23,224 bases of DNA, from assembly GCA_947178085.1 (NCBI GenBank), contig CAMWWS010000006.1, positions 1 through 23,224 on the forward strand, in the 5' to 3' direction. The position numbers and the translations under genes were made by a program. How positions within the stretch are numbered: position 1 is the first letter of the stretch; every line of letters starts with the position of its first letter. Positions 6,824 through 15,029 of the stretch are shown here, piece by piece. This DNA comes from an uncultured Lachnospiraceae bacterium. Its GTDB lineage: Bacteria; Bacillota_A; Clostridia; Lachnospirales; Lachnospiraceae. Below the pieces are notes generated by a model. That model was not told the origin of the DNA, did no database searches, and worked only from the letters and a program-made list of their open reading frames with translations.

Positions 6824-7771
6824 TTAACGGGTACTTCTACCCCTTCCCTGCCGGGCAATCTGTTTTACCCGTTTCTCAGGTCTGGTAACAGTTACCTTAG
6901 GCACTGCTTTTACATAATAATAATATTCATCATCCTCAAACTGAACCTTTTCCGACCTGCTGTAGTCCACATGAAAAGCAAAAAATTGCAGCACTACTGT
7001 CAGAATTAATGAAATTATAGTTCCGAATATCGCACCAAGCAGAGGTACATTTGTATCGAACATCAAATCTCCCATTAAAATCACCATGATATTAACAAGA
7101 GATCCGGCTACCATCGCGATTGTCCATGCATAATCAATGCTCAGCCTACGAATAAAATAAACTAATATAATTGTAATCGAAAATGCCGCGATTGTCACAA
7201 CCATCTCTTTATTATTCAAAATACCGTCTATGACAATCCTGAATTTTGCCACCGTTTCTTCCTCTGCCATTCCGAGTAAAATTGATGCATTATCATCAAC
7301 ATAGCGAATCATGTAGTATGAAACCACACCGCACGCTACCGACACAGCAGATGCAGGAGTTCCAACCAACCCCATGGAAAGCGGAATCACATATGGAATC
7401 TTAAGCAAAAAACAAACCGGTGTCAACACAACTGCTACAGTATCCTTAGGTGAAAATCTAAAATAGAGCAGAAACATTAACAAAAAAACCACTCCGATAA
7501 CAACTGCACATTCCAGACTGAATGCATACAAATGCAGCAATACAAACAATGCCGCCATTATTACAATAAAATTCATCGGCATAAAAGAACACATCAGCGC
7601 TACAATCAAAACAATAGAGACTTTATTGATACCCGCCCGATATCCCAGATTCGTATTAATTAAGGTCAGGGAAATAAATGCCAATAAGAATTTCAGTATT
7701 GGAGTTATATAAATCTCATATTTACTGTAAAATAATTTCATATACTGTTTTACAACAAGCAATGTAGTCAT
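6824..7771 (-). CDS. Conserved polytopic membrane protein of unknown function
   Basis: I do not recognise a characterised family. The 315 residues contain about eight or nine hydrophobic segments spread over roughly residues 22-275, giving an integral membrane protein without an obvious nucleotide-binding or catalytic motif. A loop with two prolines and glycines (PYVIPLSMGLVGTPASA) separates the early and late segments. The C-terminal tail is cytoplasmic in character: an acidic-aromatic patch DDEYYYYVKAVPKV, then a very basic end rich in Arg and Lys. The start ATG at 7771 follows GAGAGG. It lies in the same operon as cdaA, 21-27 nt upstream, so a role linked to c-di-AMP or envelope homeostasis is possible but is inference. 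Confidence 0.8.
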   Translation of the reverse strand: MTTLLVVKQYMKLFYSKYEIYITPILKFLLAFISLTLINTNLGYRAGINKVSIVLIVALMCSFMPMNFIVIMAALFVLLHLYAFSLECAVVIGVVFLLMFLLYFRFSPKDTVAVVLTPVCFLLKIPYVIPLSMGLVGTPASAVSVACGVVSYYMIRYVDDNASILLGMAEEETVAKFRIVIDGILNNKEMVVTIAAFSITIILVYFIRRLSIDYAWTIAMVAGSLVNIMVILMGDLMFDTNVPLLGAIFGTIISLILTVVLQFFAFHVDYSRSEKVQFEDDEYYYYVKAVPKVTVTRPEKRVKQIARQGRGRSTR

Positions 7772-7794
7772 TTATTCATCCTCTCACAAATATG

Positions 7795-8193
7795 TTATAG
7801 CTTAGAATTATTACTATACATATGGGATAATTTTTTCAAATTCATATAATACAACCGCATGCTCTTACGTGCTTTGCTGTAGCGATATGAAAAAACGATA
7901 TATGACAGAATCGCATACCCGCCTACCGTGACCGCGTATAATTTCAAAACGCTCTTACCGAATTCCAATAAGTCCATTTTGTAAATGTCTGTCATAAATA
8001 CTTCAAAATCATAAAAAATATACACGGCAAAAACCACTACAAATGCAATAGTTGCACTTATAATGGATTTCAACACCTGCCAGCCTATATAATCACTGCG
8101 AAAGTAATTACCAATTGCTACATTTTTCCTACCCACACCGGTTTCATAAGACGCCAGCTTAGTCATTAAAATTACGCGTTCTTCATTAAGCAT
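7795..8193 (-). CDS. Small two-helix membrane protein, unknown function
   Basis: The protein has 132 residues. The N-terminal 40 residues are charged and polar and contain MLNEERVILMTKLASYE; two membrane segments follow at about 42-61 and 83-103, and the C-terminus is a basic Tyr-rich tail. Both ends are predicted cytoplasmic. The ATG at 8193 follows GGAGA at close spacing; a second ATG at 8166 lacks a ribosome site. It is 20 nt from the yvyF-like gene and 23 nt from the next membrane protein, clearly within the operon. I cannot assign a function from motifs. It resembles conserved hypothetical proteins that I recall from Lachnospiraceae, but a database search is needed to confirm that. Confidence 0.75.
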   Translation of the reverse strand: MLNEERVILMTKLASYETGVGRKNVAIGNYFRSDYIGWQVLKSIISATIAFVVVFAVYIFYDFEVFMTDIYKMDLLEFGKSVLKLYAVTVGGYAILSYIVFSYRYSKARKSMRLYYMNLKKLSHMYSNNSKL

Positions 8194-8213
8194 GAAAAGT
8201 CTCCAATCTAAAG

Positions 8214-8621
8214 CTAATTCAGGAAACGCATTTTGGGATTCTCTTTGGTATCCTTCTTAGGTGCAGGTTTTGGTGCTTCCGGCTTTTTGATGCTGTTGCT
8301 TAACTGATTCGCCATAGAGTTCTTGCATTTATCACAAAAACGTCCTGAAAGAATAGGCGTCTCACAGTTTTCACAAAACAGAACAAATCCTGAGCCCTCT
8401 GCTATCTCCAAGCGTTCATCCCGAAGCCATTGCTGAATTTGATTTGTTGAAACATCACAAGCATCAGCCACCTCCGGAATCGTCGAATGTTTGTGCTCCT
8501 GAATGTATTTCTTTACTTCCTGAAACTTTTCCTCCAGCGCCTCCCTGCATTGCATACAAATTGGGGGTCCTGAAACATAATTGAAAATTTTCCCACATTT
8601 CCTACAATTTCTTACGTTCAT
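8214..8621 (-). CDS. yvyF: YvyF-like flagellar-operon zinc protein
   Basis: The 135 residues match the layout of the YvyF/TIGR03826 group. An N-terminal zinc ribbon has C6, C9, C22 and C25, a helical segment with a helix-turn-helix look follows (about 46-70, TIPEVADACDVSTNQIQQWL), and a second four-cysteine cluster has C83, C86, C96 and C99. The Pro-Lys-rich tail looks disordered. In Bacillus yvyF follows comFC and precedes flgM, and here it directly follows comFC, which supports the call. flgM is not in this window. The role is probably regulatory or adaptor, but no enzymatic motif is visible. The ATG at 8621 has AAAGGAG 12 nt upstream. Confidence 0.75.
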   Translation of the reverse strand: MNVRNCRKCGKIFNYVSGPPICMQCREALEEKFQEVKKYIQEHKHSTIPEVADACDVSTNQIQQWLRDERLEIAEGSGFVLFCENCETPILSGRFCDKCKNSMANQLSNSIKKPEAPKPAPKKDTKENPKMRFLN

Positions 8622-8647
8622 ATAGTTCTCTTGCTCCTTTCACATTA

Positions 8648-9376
8648 TTACATTCCGTTTCCTATTGCCAGTGCAACAAAATAAATGCTTTTAATTCCTG
8701 TCCTGCGCATCTCGTGCGTCATGGCATCAATTGTACTTCCTGTTGTATAAATATCATCAACTATTATAATCGTATTTAATTTTACATCATTACGGCAAAT
8801 TTTAAAAGCCCTTTTCAAATTATTTTGCCTTTCTAACGCAGATAAATCTTTCATAGGGATCGTTTTGCGAACTCTTTTTATCAGTTTGGTCTCTACCGAT
8901 ATATTTAATCGCCTTCCCAGCTCTCTTGCAATAAGCTCCGCCTGATTATATCCTCTCTGCTTTTTCTTTGATGAGTGAATCGGAACAGGTACCAGCGCAT
9001 CAGGCTTTAATTCCAATATTTTTCTACCAAGGACAGCCGCCAGTCTCTCCCCATAATATACCGCATATTCCTGTCTTCCACGGTACTTAAAGCGATAGAT
9101 GGAGTCAGCCACACTTGGATATGAAAAAAGCGCCATCCCTCTGTCATAGCTATGCTCTTTGCAGGCACAATCATGGCAGAAAATCGCTCTTTTATCTTTT
9201 AACTCTTTTCCGCACTTGCTGCAGCACGGTGCCTTAACGTATTTAATTTTCTTCGAACAATCCTCACAGATGAGGTTTCCAAAAGGCTTTACTGCCTTGT
9301 CACAGACAGGACATCTTCTCGGATAAATCAAATCCAGAAGCATCCCACAGAAGAATTTGAAAGGATTTTCTTTCAT
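8648..9376 (-). CDS. comFC: ComF family protein (competence / phosphoribosyltransferase-like)
   Basis: This 242-residue protein has two N-terminal zinc-binding four-cysteine clusters (C22, C25, C37, C40, then C51/C52, C55, C67, C70). A phosphoribosyltransferase fold follows, with PRPP loop VDDIYTTGST at 206-215 and the conserved PVPIHSSKKKQRGYNQ around 130-145. ComFC is needed for DNA uptake and transformation in naturally competent bacteria, and its homologue GntX supports use of external DNA. The ComFA helicase that often precedes it is absent here; recD2 occupies that position 16 nt upstream. The ATG at 9376 has GGAG about 13 nt upstream. Confidence 0.9.
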   Translation of the reverse strand: MKENPFKFFCGMLLDLIYPRRCPVCDKAVKPFGNLICEDCSKKIKYVKAPCCSKCGKELKDKRAIFCHDCACKEHSYDRGMALFSYPSVADSIYRFKYRGRQEYAVYYGERLAAVLGRKILELKPDALVPVPIHSSKKKQRGYNQAELIARELGRRLNISVETKLIKRVRKTIPMKDLSALERQNNLKRAFKICRNDVKLNTIIIVDDIYTTGSTIDAMTHEMRRTGIKSIYFVALAIGNGM

Positions 9377-9392
9377 TCGTAAAATTACTCTC

Positions 9393-11633
9393 CTATATTA
9401 ATTCCTTAATTCTTTCAGACAGTCCGCTATAGCGTCTGTTTTGATTAATATTGTCAATCATTTCCTGTAAGGTTTCACTGCTTCCTAAAATCGTAACACA
9501 ATTTCTGGCTCTTGTAACCCCAGTATATAATAAATTCCTGTTAAAGAGCAGCCTTGGTCCGGAAAGCAGCGGCATGACAACCGCTGGATATTCACTTCCC
9601 TGGGATTTGTGTATGGTAATTGCATATGCGAGCTCTATCTCATCCAGCTGCGAAAATTGATAGGTAACTCTCCTGTGCTCATCATATTCCACGACTACAC
9701 TGTGAGTATATTCATTAATTTCCACAATCATTCCAATATCACCGTTGAAAACGCCCATACCTTTATCAATCGGCATTCCATAACTGCTTACGACTTCCCA
9801 TTCCAACTGGTAATTATTTTTTATCTGCATGACCTTGTCTTTTTCCCTGTACAATGTGTCACTGCTCAAATATTCTTTCTTATTCTCGGACGGAGGATTC
9901 AGATATTTCTGTAAAATGCCATTTAACGTCTCTACACCGAGTTTTCCCTTTCGCATCGGCGTTAATACCTGAATGTCATATGGCTGTGCTCCTACATAGG
10001 GAGGAAGCTTTTCCAGAATCAACTGAATCATATGCTTATATATCACATTTACATCGTTTCTTTTCAGAAAGAAAAAATCCCGGCTTTTATTGTCAAGCGG
10101 AATATGCTGTCCGGCATTAATCCGATGTGCATTTAAAACTATGTCGCTTTCTTTTGCCTGCCTGAAAATTTTCTCCAGAATTACCACAGGAAAATGTTCA
10201 CTTTCCATCAAATCCTGCAAAACCTGCCCCGGTCCGACAGAAGGAAGCTGATTCGCATCGCCTACCATTATAAGCCGCGTTCCGACCGATACTGCCCTTA
10301 GCAGCGACTGAAAAAGAAAAATATCCACCATAGACATCTCGTCTATGATAATCACGTCTGCTTCAAGCGGATTCTCCTCATTCTTTTCAAAGCGTGCCAG
10401 ATTGCGTCCTTCCGTTACTGCTCCATTCAGCTCCAGTAATCTGTGTATAGTTCTTGCTTCATATCCGGTGGTCTCTGTCATTCTCTTAGCCGCCCGCCCG
10501 GTTGGTGCAGCTAAAAAGATATCCATTTCCTCCGACATAAAATATCGGATTATCATGTTAATAGTAGTCGTTTTACCTGTACCCGGTCCTCCGGATAATA
10601 TCATAATGCCATTTTTGACGCTCTCATAAACCGCTTTTTTCTGAAGCTCATCCAACTCTATATTAAGCTCTTTTTCCAGGGCTTCTATTTTTTGCTCAAT
10701 TTTACGTTCCCCGGCTGAAATATAATCCCCGTCATGAACGGATATATTCAGATCATGCAGCATCCTTGCACAGTTCAGTTCGGCGTAATAGTAAGACGCA
10801 GCATATATTTTTCTGTCGGCTTCATCCTTTCCCGGCATTTTTATAACTATTTTTTTATCCATCGCAAGGTTCTGAAGCTGGGGTTCCATATAAGATTCAT
10901 CTAACCCCAAAAGTTCTCCAGCCCTTTTTTTCAGAATTTCCTCCGGCAGGTAGCAGTTTCCTTCTGCCCCCGACTGCAGCAATGTATATAGCAGACCGCT
11001 CCGAATACGATAATCGGAATCGACATGAATACCTATCCTTTCCGCAATACCATCTGCTATCTTAAATCCGATACCGTCAATATCCTCAGCGAGCTGATAA
11101 GGATTCTCCTTCATAATACCATAGAGATTCATACCGTATGCTTCATAAATACGGATTGCCAATGTTCCTGAAATACCGTATTTCTGAAGAAAAGTCATTG
11201 CTTCCCTTGCATCTTTTTTTTCATATACCTGTATAGCTATCTCTCTTGCCTTCCGCTCACTTATCCCTTTTACTTCTGCAAGCCTCTCCGGTTCTTCTTC
11301 GATAATACGAAAAGTATCATCCCCGAATTTCTTAACGATTCTGGCCGCAAGTGCTTCACCCACGCCTTTGATAGTACCGGAACCAAGATAACGTTCCATA
11401 CTTACGGCATCATCCGGTTCTACAATTCTATAATGCTCAATCTTAAATTGTTCACCATAAACCGGATGCGCTGTATAATCACCTTCCGCCTCTATCGTTT
11501 CTCCCTGCTCTATTATCTGAAATCCTCCGACGCAAGTAACGCTTTTCCCTTCGGCAATCAATTCAAAAACAGTGTATCCATTATCTGTATTTCGGTATAT
11601 TATATGTTCAATATAGCCACGTATTTTTTCCAT
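9393..11633 (-). CDS. recD2: RecD2 DNA helicase
   Basis: RecD2 is a 5'-3' superfamily 1 helicase acting in repair and replication fork maintenance without RecBC. From the ATG at 11633 it has 746 residues: an N-terminal OB-like domain, helix-hairpin-helix repeats around 80-200, then the motor. Walker A is GGPGTGKTT (348-356), Walker B DEMSMVD (431-437), and late helicase motifs ITIHKSQGSEYP and LYTGVTRAR are present. A GTG at 11669 opens the frame earlier but lacks a ribosome site and adds an atypical extension; family members begin near MEKIRGYIEHI. The upstream promoter suggests it leads the operon running through comFC to glmM. Confidence 0.95.
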   Translation of the reverse strand: MEKIRGYIEHIIYRNTDNGYTVFELIAEGKSVTCVGGFQIIEQGETIEAEGDYTAHPVYGEQFKIEHYRIVEPDDAVSMERYLGSGTIKGVGEALAARIVKKFGDDTFRIIEEEPERLAEVKGISERKAREIAIQVYEKKDAREAMTFLQKYGISGTLAIRIYEAYGMNLYGIMKENPYQLAEDIDGIGFKIADGIAERIGIHVDSDYRIRSGLLYTLLQSGAEGNCYLPEEILKKRAGELLGLDESYMEPQLQNLAMDKKIVIKMPGKDEADRKIYAASYYYAELNCARMLHDLNISVHDGDYISAGERKIEQKIEALEKELNIELDELQKKAVYESVKNGIMILSGGPGTGKTTTINMIIRYFMSEEMDIFLAAPTGRAAKRMTETTGYEARTIHRLLELNGAVTEGRNLARFEKNEENPLEADVIIIDEMSMVDIFLFQSLLRAVSVGTRLIMVGDANQLPSVGPGQVLQDLMESEHFPVVILEKIFRQAKESDIVLNAHRINAGQHIPLDNKSRDFFFLKRNDVNVIYKHMIQLILEKLPPYVGAQPYDIQVLTPMRKGKLGVETLNGILQKYLNPPSENKKEYLSSDTLYREKDKVMQIKNNYQLEWEVVSSYGMPIDKGMGVFNGDIGMIVEINEYTHSVVVEYDEHRRVTYQFSQLDEIELAYAITIHKSQGSEYPAVVMPLLSGPRLLFNRNLLYTGVTRARNCVTILGSSETLQEMIDNINQNRRYSGLSERIKELI

Positions 11634-11680
11634 ATGTAATTCACTAACCTTGCCGGATGTCTTCCTCACAATCTGGTTTT

Positions 11681-11709
11681 ATTTTATCATACCTTTTTAC
11701 AATATGCAA
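11681..11709 (-). promoter_or_regulatory. Putative promoter of the recD2-comFC-cda operon
   Basis: TTGCAT (11709-11704) and TAAAAT (11686-11681) are 17 bp apart on the minus strand, right after the flgJ-side terminator and about 48 bp before the recD2 ATG. No other promoter-sized gap occurs until the end of glmM, so it may drive eight genes. Confidence 0.6.
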
Positions 11710-11710
11710 A

Positions 11711-11734
11711 CAGGCTGCCCAAATCGGCAGCCTG
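11711..11734 (-). terminator. Intrinsic terminator of the mbl-flagellar rod operon
   Basis: CAGGCTGCC (11711-11719) and GGCAGCCTG (11726-11734) form a perfect GC-rich 9-bp stem with a 6-nt loop. On the minus strand it is followed by TTTGCATATT. It lies 14 bp past the stop codon of the rod-binding protein gene and separates two operons. The short T-run makes it moderate rather than perfect. Confidence 0.75.
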
Positions 11735-11747
11735 CTTTATAAAAATT

Positions 11748-12146
11748 TTATTCATTGTTTACAGCCTTTAAGTCTGACGGAGTAACGGGATTAATATTCC
11801 TTTTCATCTGCTCATATAGCATCTGGGAAAGTGAATTAGGTCCTCCCTCCTCAGATGTTATCTGCTTAGCAATTTCCTGAAATGCACTATCCTTAAAATA
11901 ATTCGTCATATTGCCCGCATAACCGTCATTTTCGTCATCATCCCCGAAAATTTTGGTAGTTTTTTCCATTCCTTTTAAAACCTGTTCCCATAAATACGCT
12001 TCAAACTGTTTACAGGCTTCAAGCAGTTCTTCGTCTTCCGCATCGTTATCCGCCGCTCTATTTAACTTGTTCTCCAACTCCTTAGCCGACGCTTTATTAG
12101 CCTCTTCAAGATAGTTAGTATAATTCGATATTCCTCCGATATCCAT
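11748..12146 (-). CDS. flgJ: FlgJ-like rod-binding protein (no muramidase domain)
   Basis: The 132-residue product has the Rod-binding domain seen at the FlgJ N-terminus. The core is LLEACKQFEAYLWEQVLKGM (about 41-60), with GGYAGN-like DGYAGNMTNYFKDSAFQEIAKQ following. In FlgJ this domain caps or guides rod assembly in the periplasmic or wall space. The C-terminal peptidoglycan hydrolase domain of proteobacterial FlgJ is absent, as is normal in many Firmicutes. The C-terminus is short and polar. The ATG at 12146 follows GGAGGG. It is the last gene of the mbl-flgF-flgG cluster and is closed by a terminator. Confidence 0.85.
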   Translation of the reverse strand: MDIGGISNYTNYLEEANKASAKELENKLNRAADNDAEDEELLEACKQFEAYLWEQVLKGMEKTTKIFGDDDENDGYAGNMTNYFKDSAFQEIAKQITSEEGGPNSLSQMLYEQMKRNINPVTPSDLKAVNNE

Positions 12147-12173
12147 CGTGCTTTACCCTCCGTAAAAATATTC

Positions 12174-12187
12174 AGAAAATATTTTCT
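12174..12187. repeat. Perfect 14-bp palindrome between flgG and flgJ
   Basis: AGAAAATATTTTCT is a perfect palindrome in the 57-bp gap between flgG and the rod-binding protein gene. The gap is very AT-rich, so chance is possible. It could be a regulator site or an mRNA hairpin adjusting flgJ expression. Confidence 0.3.
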
Positions 12188-12203
12188 AAATAAAATTATA
12201 TTT

Positions 12204-13022
12204 TTAACGTTTCAAATTATTAGCAGTATCCATCATAGAATCCGATGTCGTAATAGCCTTGGAATTCATCTCATATGCACGCTGTGCCACAATCAGATTT
12301 ACCATTTCGTCCGCAACAGAAACGTTGGAACCTTCCAGATATCCCTGAACAACTTCGCTCTTCTTCACATTGTCATTTGTCTCCTCATTCAGAGGTCTGC
12401 CACTCGCTTCAGTTGCTTCAAAGAGAGTATCGCCCACTCTTTCCAAACCGCCGGGATTATTGAACTGATATAGTCCGATTTTCATACCGATAGGCTGAAT
12501 ATTATTATTTTCATCCGGATAGCAAACCTCACCGGTTAGGTCTATAGAAATTTTGCTGGCTACATAATCACGATTCAGGTTTATATTCCTTCCTGCAGTC
12601 GAAAGCACCGGGAGTCCGTCCTGATTAGTCAGAATAAGACCGCCGTTCGGAGCCATCGACCATGTAAAATCACCATTTCTCGTATAATATGTATTTCCGT
12701 CTTCTCCCCTCAGTGCAAAAAATCCTTCGCCCGCAATCGCAAAAGAGGTATCGCTTTCCGATGCCAACAGACTGCCCTGTGTAAAAATATTATTAATAGA
12801 AGACGTTCTTACACCAAGTCCCACTTGAGAGGTTGTTGGCTTAGGATCTCCGTTAGCTGTCGTTGTCTTAGTCTGTAAGGTCTGGTAAAGCAGAGACTTA
12901 AACTGTGCATTCTGCGCTTTATATCCTGCGGAATTAACGTTTGCAAGATTATTCGCAATCGTATCCACATTCGTCTGTTGTGCATTCATACCTGTTGCCG
13001 CTGTCCATAAACTCCTAACCAT
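12204..13022 (-). CDS. flgG: Flagellar distal rod protein FlgG (FlhP-like)
   Basis: The protein has 272 residues and begins MVRSLWTAATGMNAQQTNVD, followed by IANNLANVNSAGYK, the hallmark N-terminus of flagellar rod/hook proteins. The C-terminal motif EMVNLIVAQRAYEMNSKAI completes the coiled-coil ends that polymerise into the axial rod. Central beta domains carry GEGFFALRG. Export is by the flagellar type III system, and no cleavable signal is present. It lies 44 nt after flgF, in the order mbl-flgF-flgG known from Bacillus (mbl-flhO-flhP). The ATG at 13022 follows AAGGAAGG. Confidence 0.93.
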   Translation of the reverse strand: MVRSLWTAATGMNAQQTNVDTIANNLANVNSAGYKAQNAQFKSLLYQTLQTKTTTANGDPKPTTSQVGLGVRTSSINNIFTQGSLLASESDTSFAIAGEGFFALRGEDGNTYYTRNGDFTWSMAPNGGLILTNQDGLPVLSTAGRNINLNRDYVASKISIDLTGEVCYPDENNNIQPIGMKIGLYQFNNPGGLERVGDTLFEATEASGRPLNEETNDNVKKSEVVQGYLEGSNVSVADEMVNLIVAQRAYEMNSKAITTSDSMMDTANNLKR

Positions 13023-13066
13023 TTACATTACCTTCCTTTTCTCACCTGTCTTCATTCAACTTACGT

Positions 13067-13843
13067 TTAAACTCTTCCTGTCTGATTTACTGCATTTTCC
13101 AATGTGCTGTCATATGTAGTAATCACTTTCTGATTAGCTTCATACTGTCTCTGAATTGAAATCATATTTACCATTTCCGTCACAACGGATATATTTGCCA
13201 TTTCCAGATAACCTGAATATACTTCAGTTTCTGCAGGTATTATCCTGGCGCCATCCACCGTCTGGAAATAATTTTCCCCATAGCGTTCCAAATAATTATA
13301 ATTTTCAAAATCCGCTATCATAACAGTATCAACATACGCATCATCCTGATAAATTTCACCCATTCTGTTTATAGTAACAGGCTGATTGGGGTCAAGCCGG
13401 ATGTGTCTTCCTCCGCTTCCCAATACAAAATCGCCTTCCTGCGTTACAAGTTCACCACGCATCGTCATTGTGAAATTACCGTCTCTGGTATATTTCGTTG
13501 AAGTTTCACCTTCTTTATTTGTAAATTCTATCGCAAAAAAGCCGTTTTCCGACAACGCCAGATCCAAAGGATTATCAGTCACCTTAAAAGGACCTCCGGA
13601 ATAATCCACATAATTTTCACCAACCTTAACTCCAAGAGACATAGCGCCAATCTGATTAGGCAGGTTTGGAGTCTCTGAAGTGTCTTTTATCTTATAAGCC
13701 AATACACTGTCAAACGACTGGCTGGTAGCGCCTTCTTTCTTATAACCATTAGTTGTCGCATTCGCCAGATTATTCGTCATGGTATCCATTCTATGCTGTT
13801 CGTTAATCATACCTGTATAGGCAGTATATAAACCTTTAAGCAT
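13067..13843 (-). CDS. flgF: Flagellar rod protein FlgF/FlgG family (FlhO-like)
   Basis: The 258 residues have the rod-protein layout: N-terminal GLYTAYTGMINEQHRMDTM with TNNLANATTNGYKKEG, the central SENGFFAIE, and a C-terminal VTEMVNMISIQRQYEANQKV. It forms part of the proximal or middle rod of the flagellar basal body. Assignment to FlgF over FlgG comes from its position before flgG and its more divergent sequence; Bacillus names it FlhO. The ATG at 13843 has GGAAG upstream, and 30 nt separate it from mbl. Confidence 0.9.
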   Translation of the reverse strand: MLKGLYTAYTGMINEQHRMDTMTNNLANATTNGYKKEGATSQSFDSVLAYKIKDTSETPNLPNQIGAMSLGVKVGENYVDYSGGPFKVTDNPLDLALSENGFFAIEFTNKEGETSTKYTRDGNFTMTMRGELVTQEGDFVLGSGGRHIRLDPNQPVTINRMGEIYQDDAYVDTVMIADFENYNYLERYGENYFQTVDGARIIPAETEVYSGYLEMANISVVTEMVNMISIQRQYEANQKVITTYDSTLENAVNQTGRV

Positions 13844-13873
13844 CTTATTTTCTTCCTTTCATACCCGTTTGTA

Positions 13874-14866
13874 TTAATCTTCCCTGTATCCCGCTAAAAA
13901 TTCCACATATTTACCGGTTCCAATTGCAACTGCAGTCATCGGATCTTCCGCAGTCATAGTATTGATTCCTGTTTTCTCTGCAATCAGGTCTTCCAAACCT
14001 CGCAGCAGGCTTCCACCGCCGGTCAATACAATACCTCTGTCTGCAATATCGGCAGCAAGCTCCGGGGGTGTCTTTTCCAATACGCTGTGGATAGTCTCAA
14101 CTATCTGTACTGTGGTTTCATGTAACGCCTCTTCTGTTTCTTCCGAAGAAACTTTGACAGTCCTCGGAAGTCCTGTCACAAGGTTACGTCCTCTGACATC
14201 CATATAATCCAGCTCAGGTCTCCTGAAAGCTGTACCGATTTTGATCTTCAAATCTTCAGCAGTTCTTTCACCAATTAACAGATTATGCTTCTTACGCATA
14301 TAACGTACGATTGCTTCATCAAAATCGTCTCCGGCAATCTTAATGGACGCGCTGACAACAGTTCCTCCCAAAGAAATAACAGCTATATCCGATGTACCGC
14401 CGCCAATATCCACTATCATATTTCCACAAGGCTTTGAAATATCAATTCCTGCACCTATAGCCGCTGCAATCGGTTCCTCTATAATTGACACTTCTCTGGC
14501 TCCTGCCTGATAAGTTGCGTCTTCAACCGCCTTCTTCTCGACTTCTGTAACACCGCTTGGTACGCATACTGCAATACGAGGTTTTCTGAAGCTTTTCTTA
14601 CCAAGCGCTTTCTGAATGAAATATTTCATCATTTTTTCCGTTACACGATAATCAGAAATAACACCCTGACGTAACGGTCTTACCGCTACAATATTGCCCG
14701 GTGTCCTTCCAAGCATAAGTCTTGCATCTTCACCAATTGCCTTGATCTTGTTTGTATCTCTATCAAAAGCTACAACGGATGGCTCCTTTAATACAACGCC
14801 CTTTCCCCTGATGTATACCAAAATACTGGCTGTTCCCAAATCAATCCCTATATCTGTATACTGCAT
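13874..14866 (-). CDS. mbl: MreB/Mbl actin-like cell-shape protein
   Basis: This 330-residue bacterial actin forms membrane-associated filaments that organise elongasome-driven wall synthesis. The phosphate-1 loop reads DIGIDLGTASILVY, with SI where most MreB proteins have NT or NV. DIGGGTSDIAVISLGG is phosphate-2, and GIVLTGGGSLLRG forms the adenosine pocket. GRTPGNIVAVRPL and IGERTAEDLKIKIG are further family marks. Position before flgF-flgG matches Bacillus mbl and not the mreBCD operon, so I use mbl, although sequence alone only says MreB family. The ATG at 14866 follows AAGGAAGGG. A strong promoter lies 117 bp upstream. Confidence 0.93.
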   Translation of the reverse strand: MQYTDIGIDLGTASILVYIRGKGVVLKEPSVVAFDRDTNKIKAIGEDARLMLGRTPGNIVAVRPLRQGVISDYRVTEKMMKYFIQKALGKKSFRKPRIAVCVPSGVTEVEKKAVEDATYQAGAREVSIIEEPIAAAIGAGIDISKPCGNMIVDIGGGTSDIAVISLGGTVVSASIKIAGDDFDEAIVRYMRKKHNLLIGERTAEDLKIKIGTAFRRPELDYMDVRGRNLVTGLPRTVKVSSEETEEALHETTVQIVETIHSVLEKTPPELAADIADRGIVLTGGGSLLRGLEDLIAEKTGINTMTAEDPMTAVAIGTGKYVEFLAGYRED

Positions 14867-14982
14867 TTTTGTATTCCCTTCCTTCCTGTATATGCGGTAT
14901 CTATAATTAGATAATCTCCAATTGCTCTCAAAGTAAACATTTTAATACCTAAATGAATATAAAGGCATAATTCGCAATATAC

Positions 14983-15010
14983 ATTATAACCTAAAGAAAG
15001 AGTTTTTCAA
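14983..15010 (-). promoter_or_regulatory. Strong housekeeping promoter of the mbl-flagellar rod operon
   Basis: TTGAAA (15010-15005), a 16-bp spacer and perfect TATAAT (14988-14983) lie on the minus strand. This gives an mbl leader of roughly 110 nt. Within the leader (14867-14980) I see only AT-rich sequence and the ribosome site. Confidence 0.7.
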
Positions 15011-15029
15011 AGGGCTTTCCTAATTTTTT

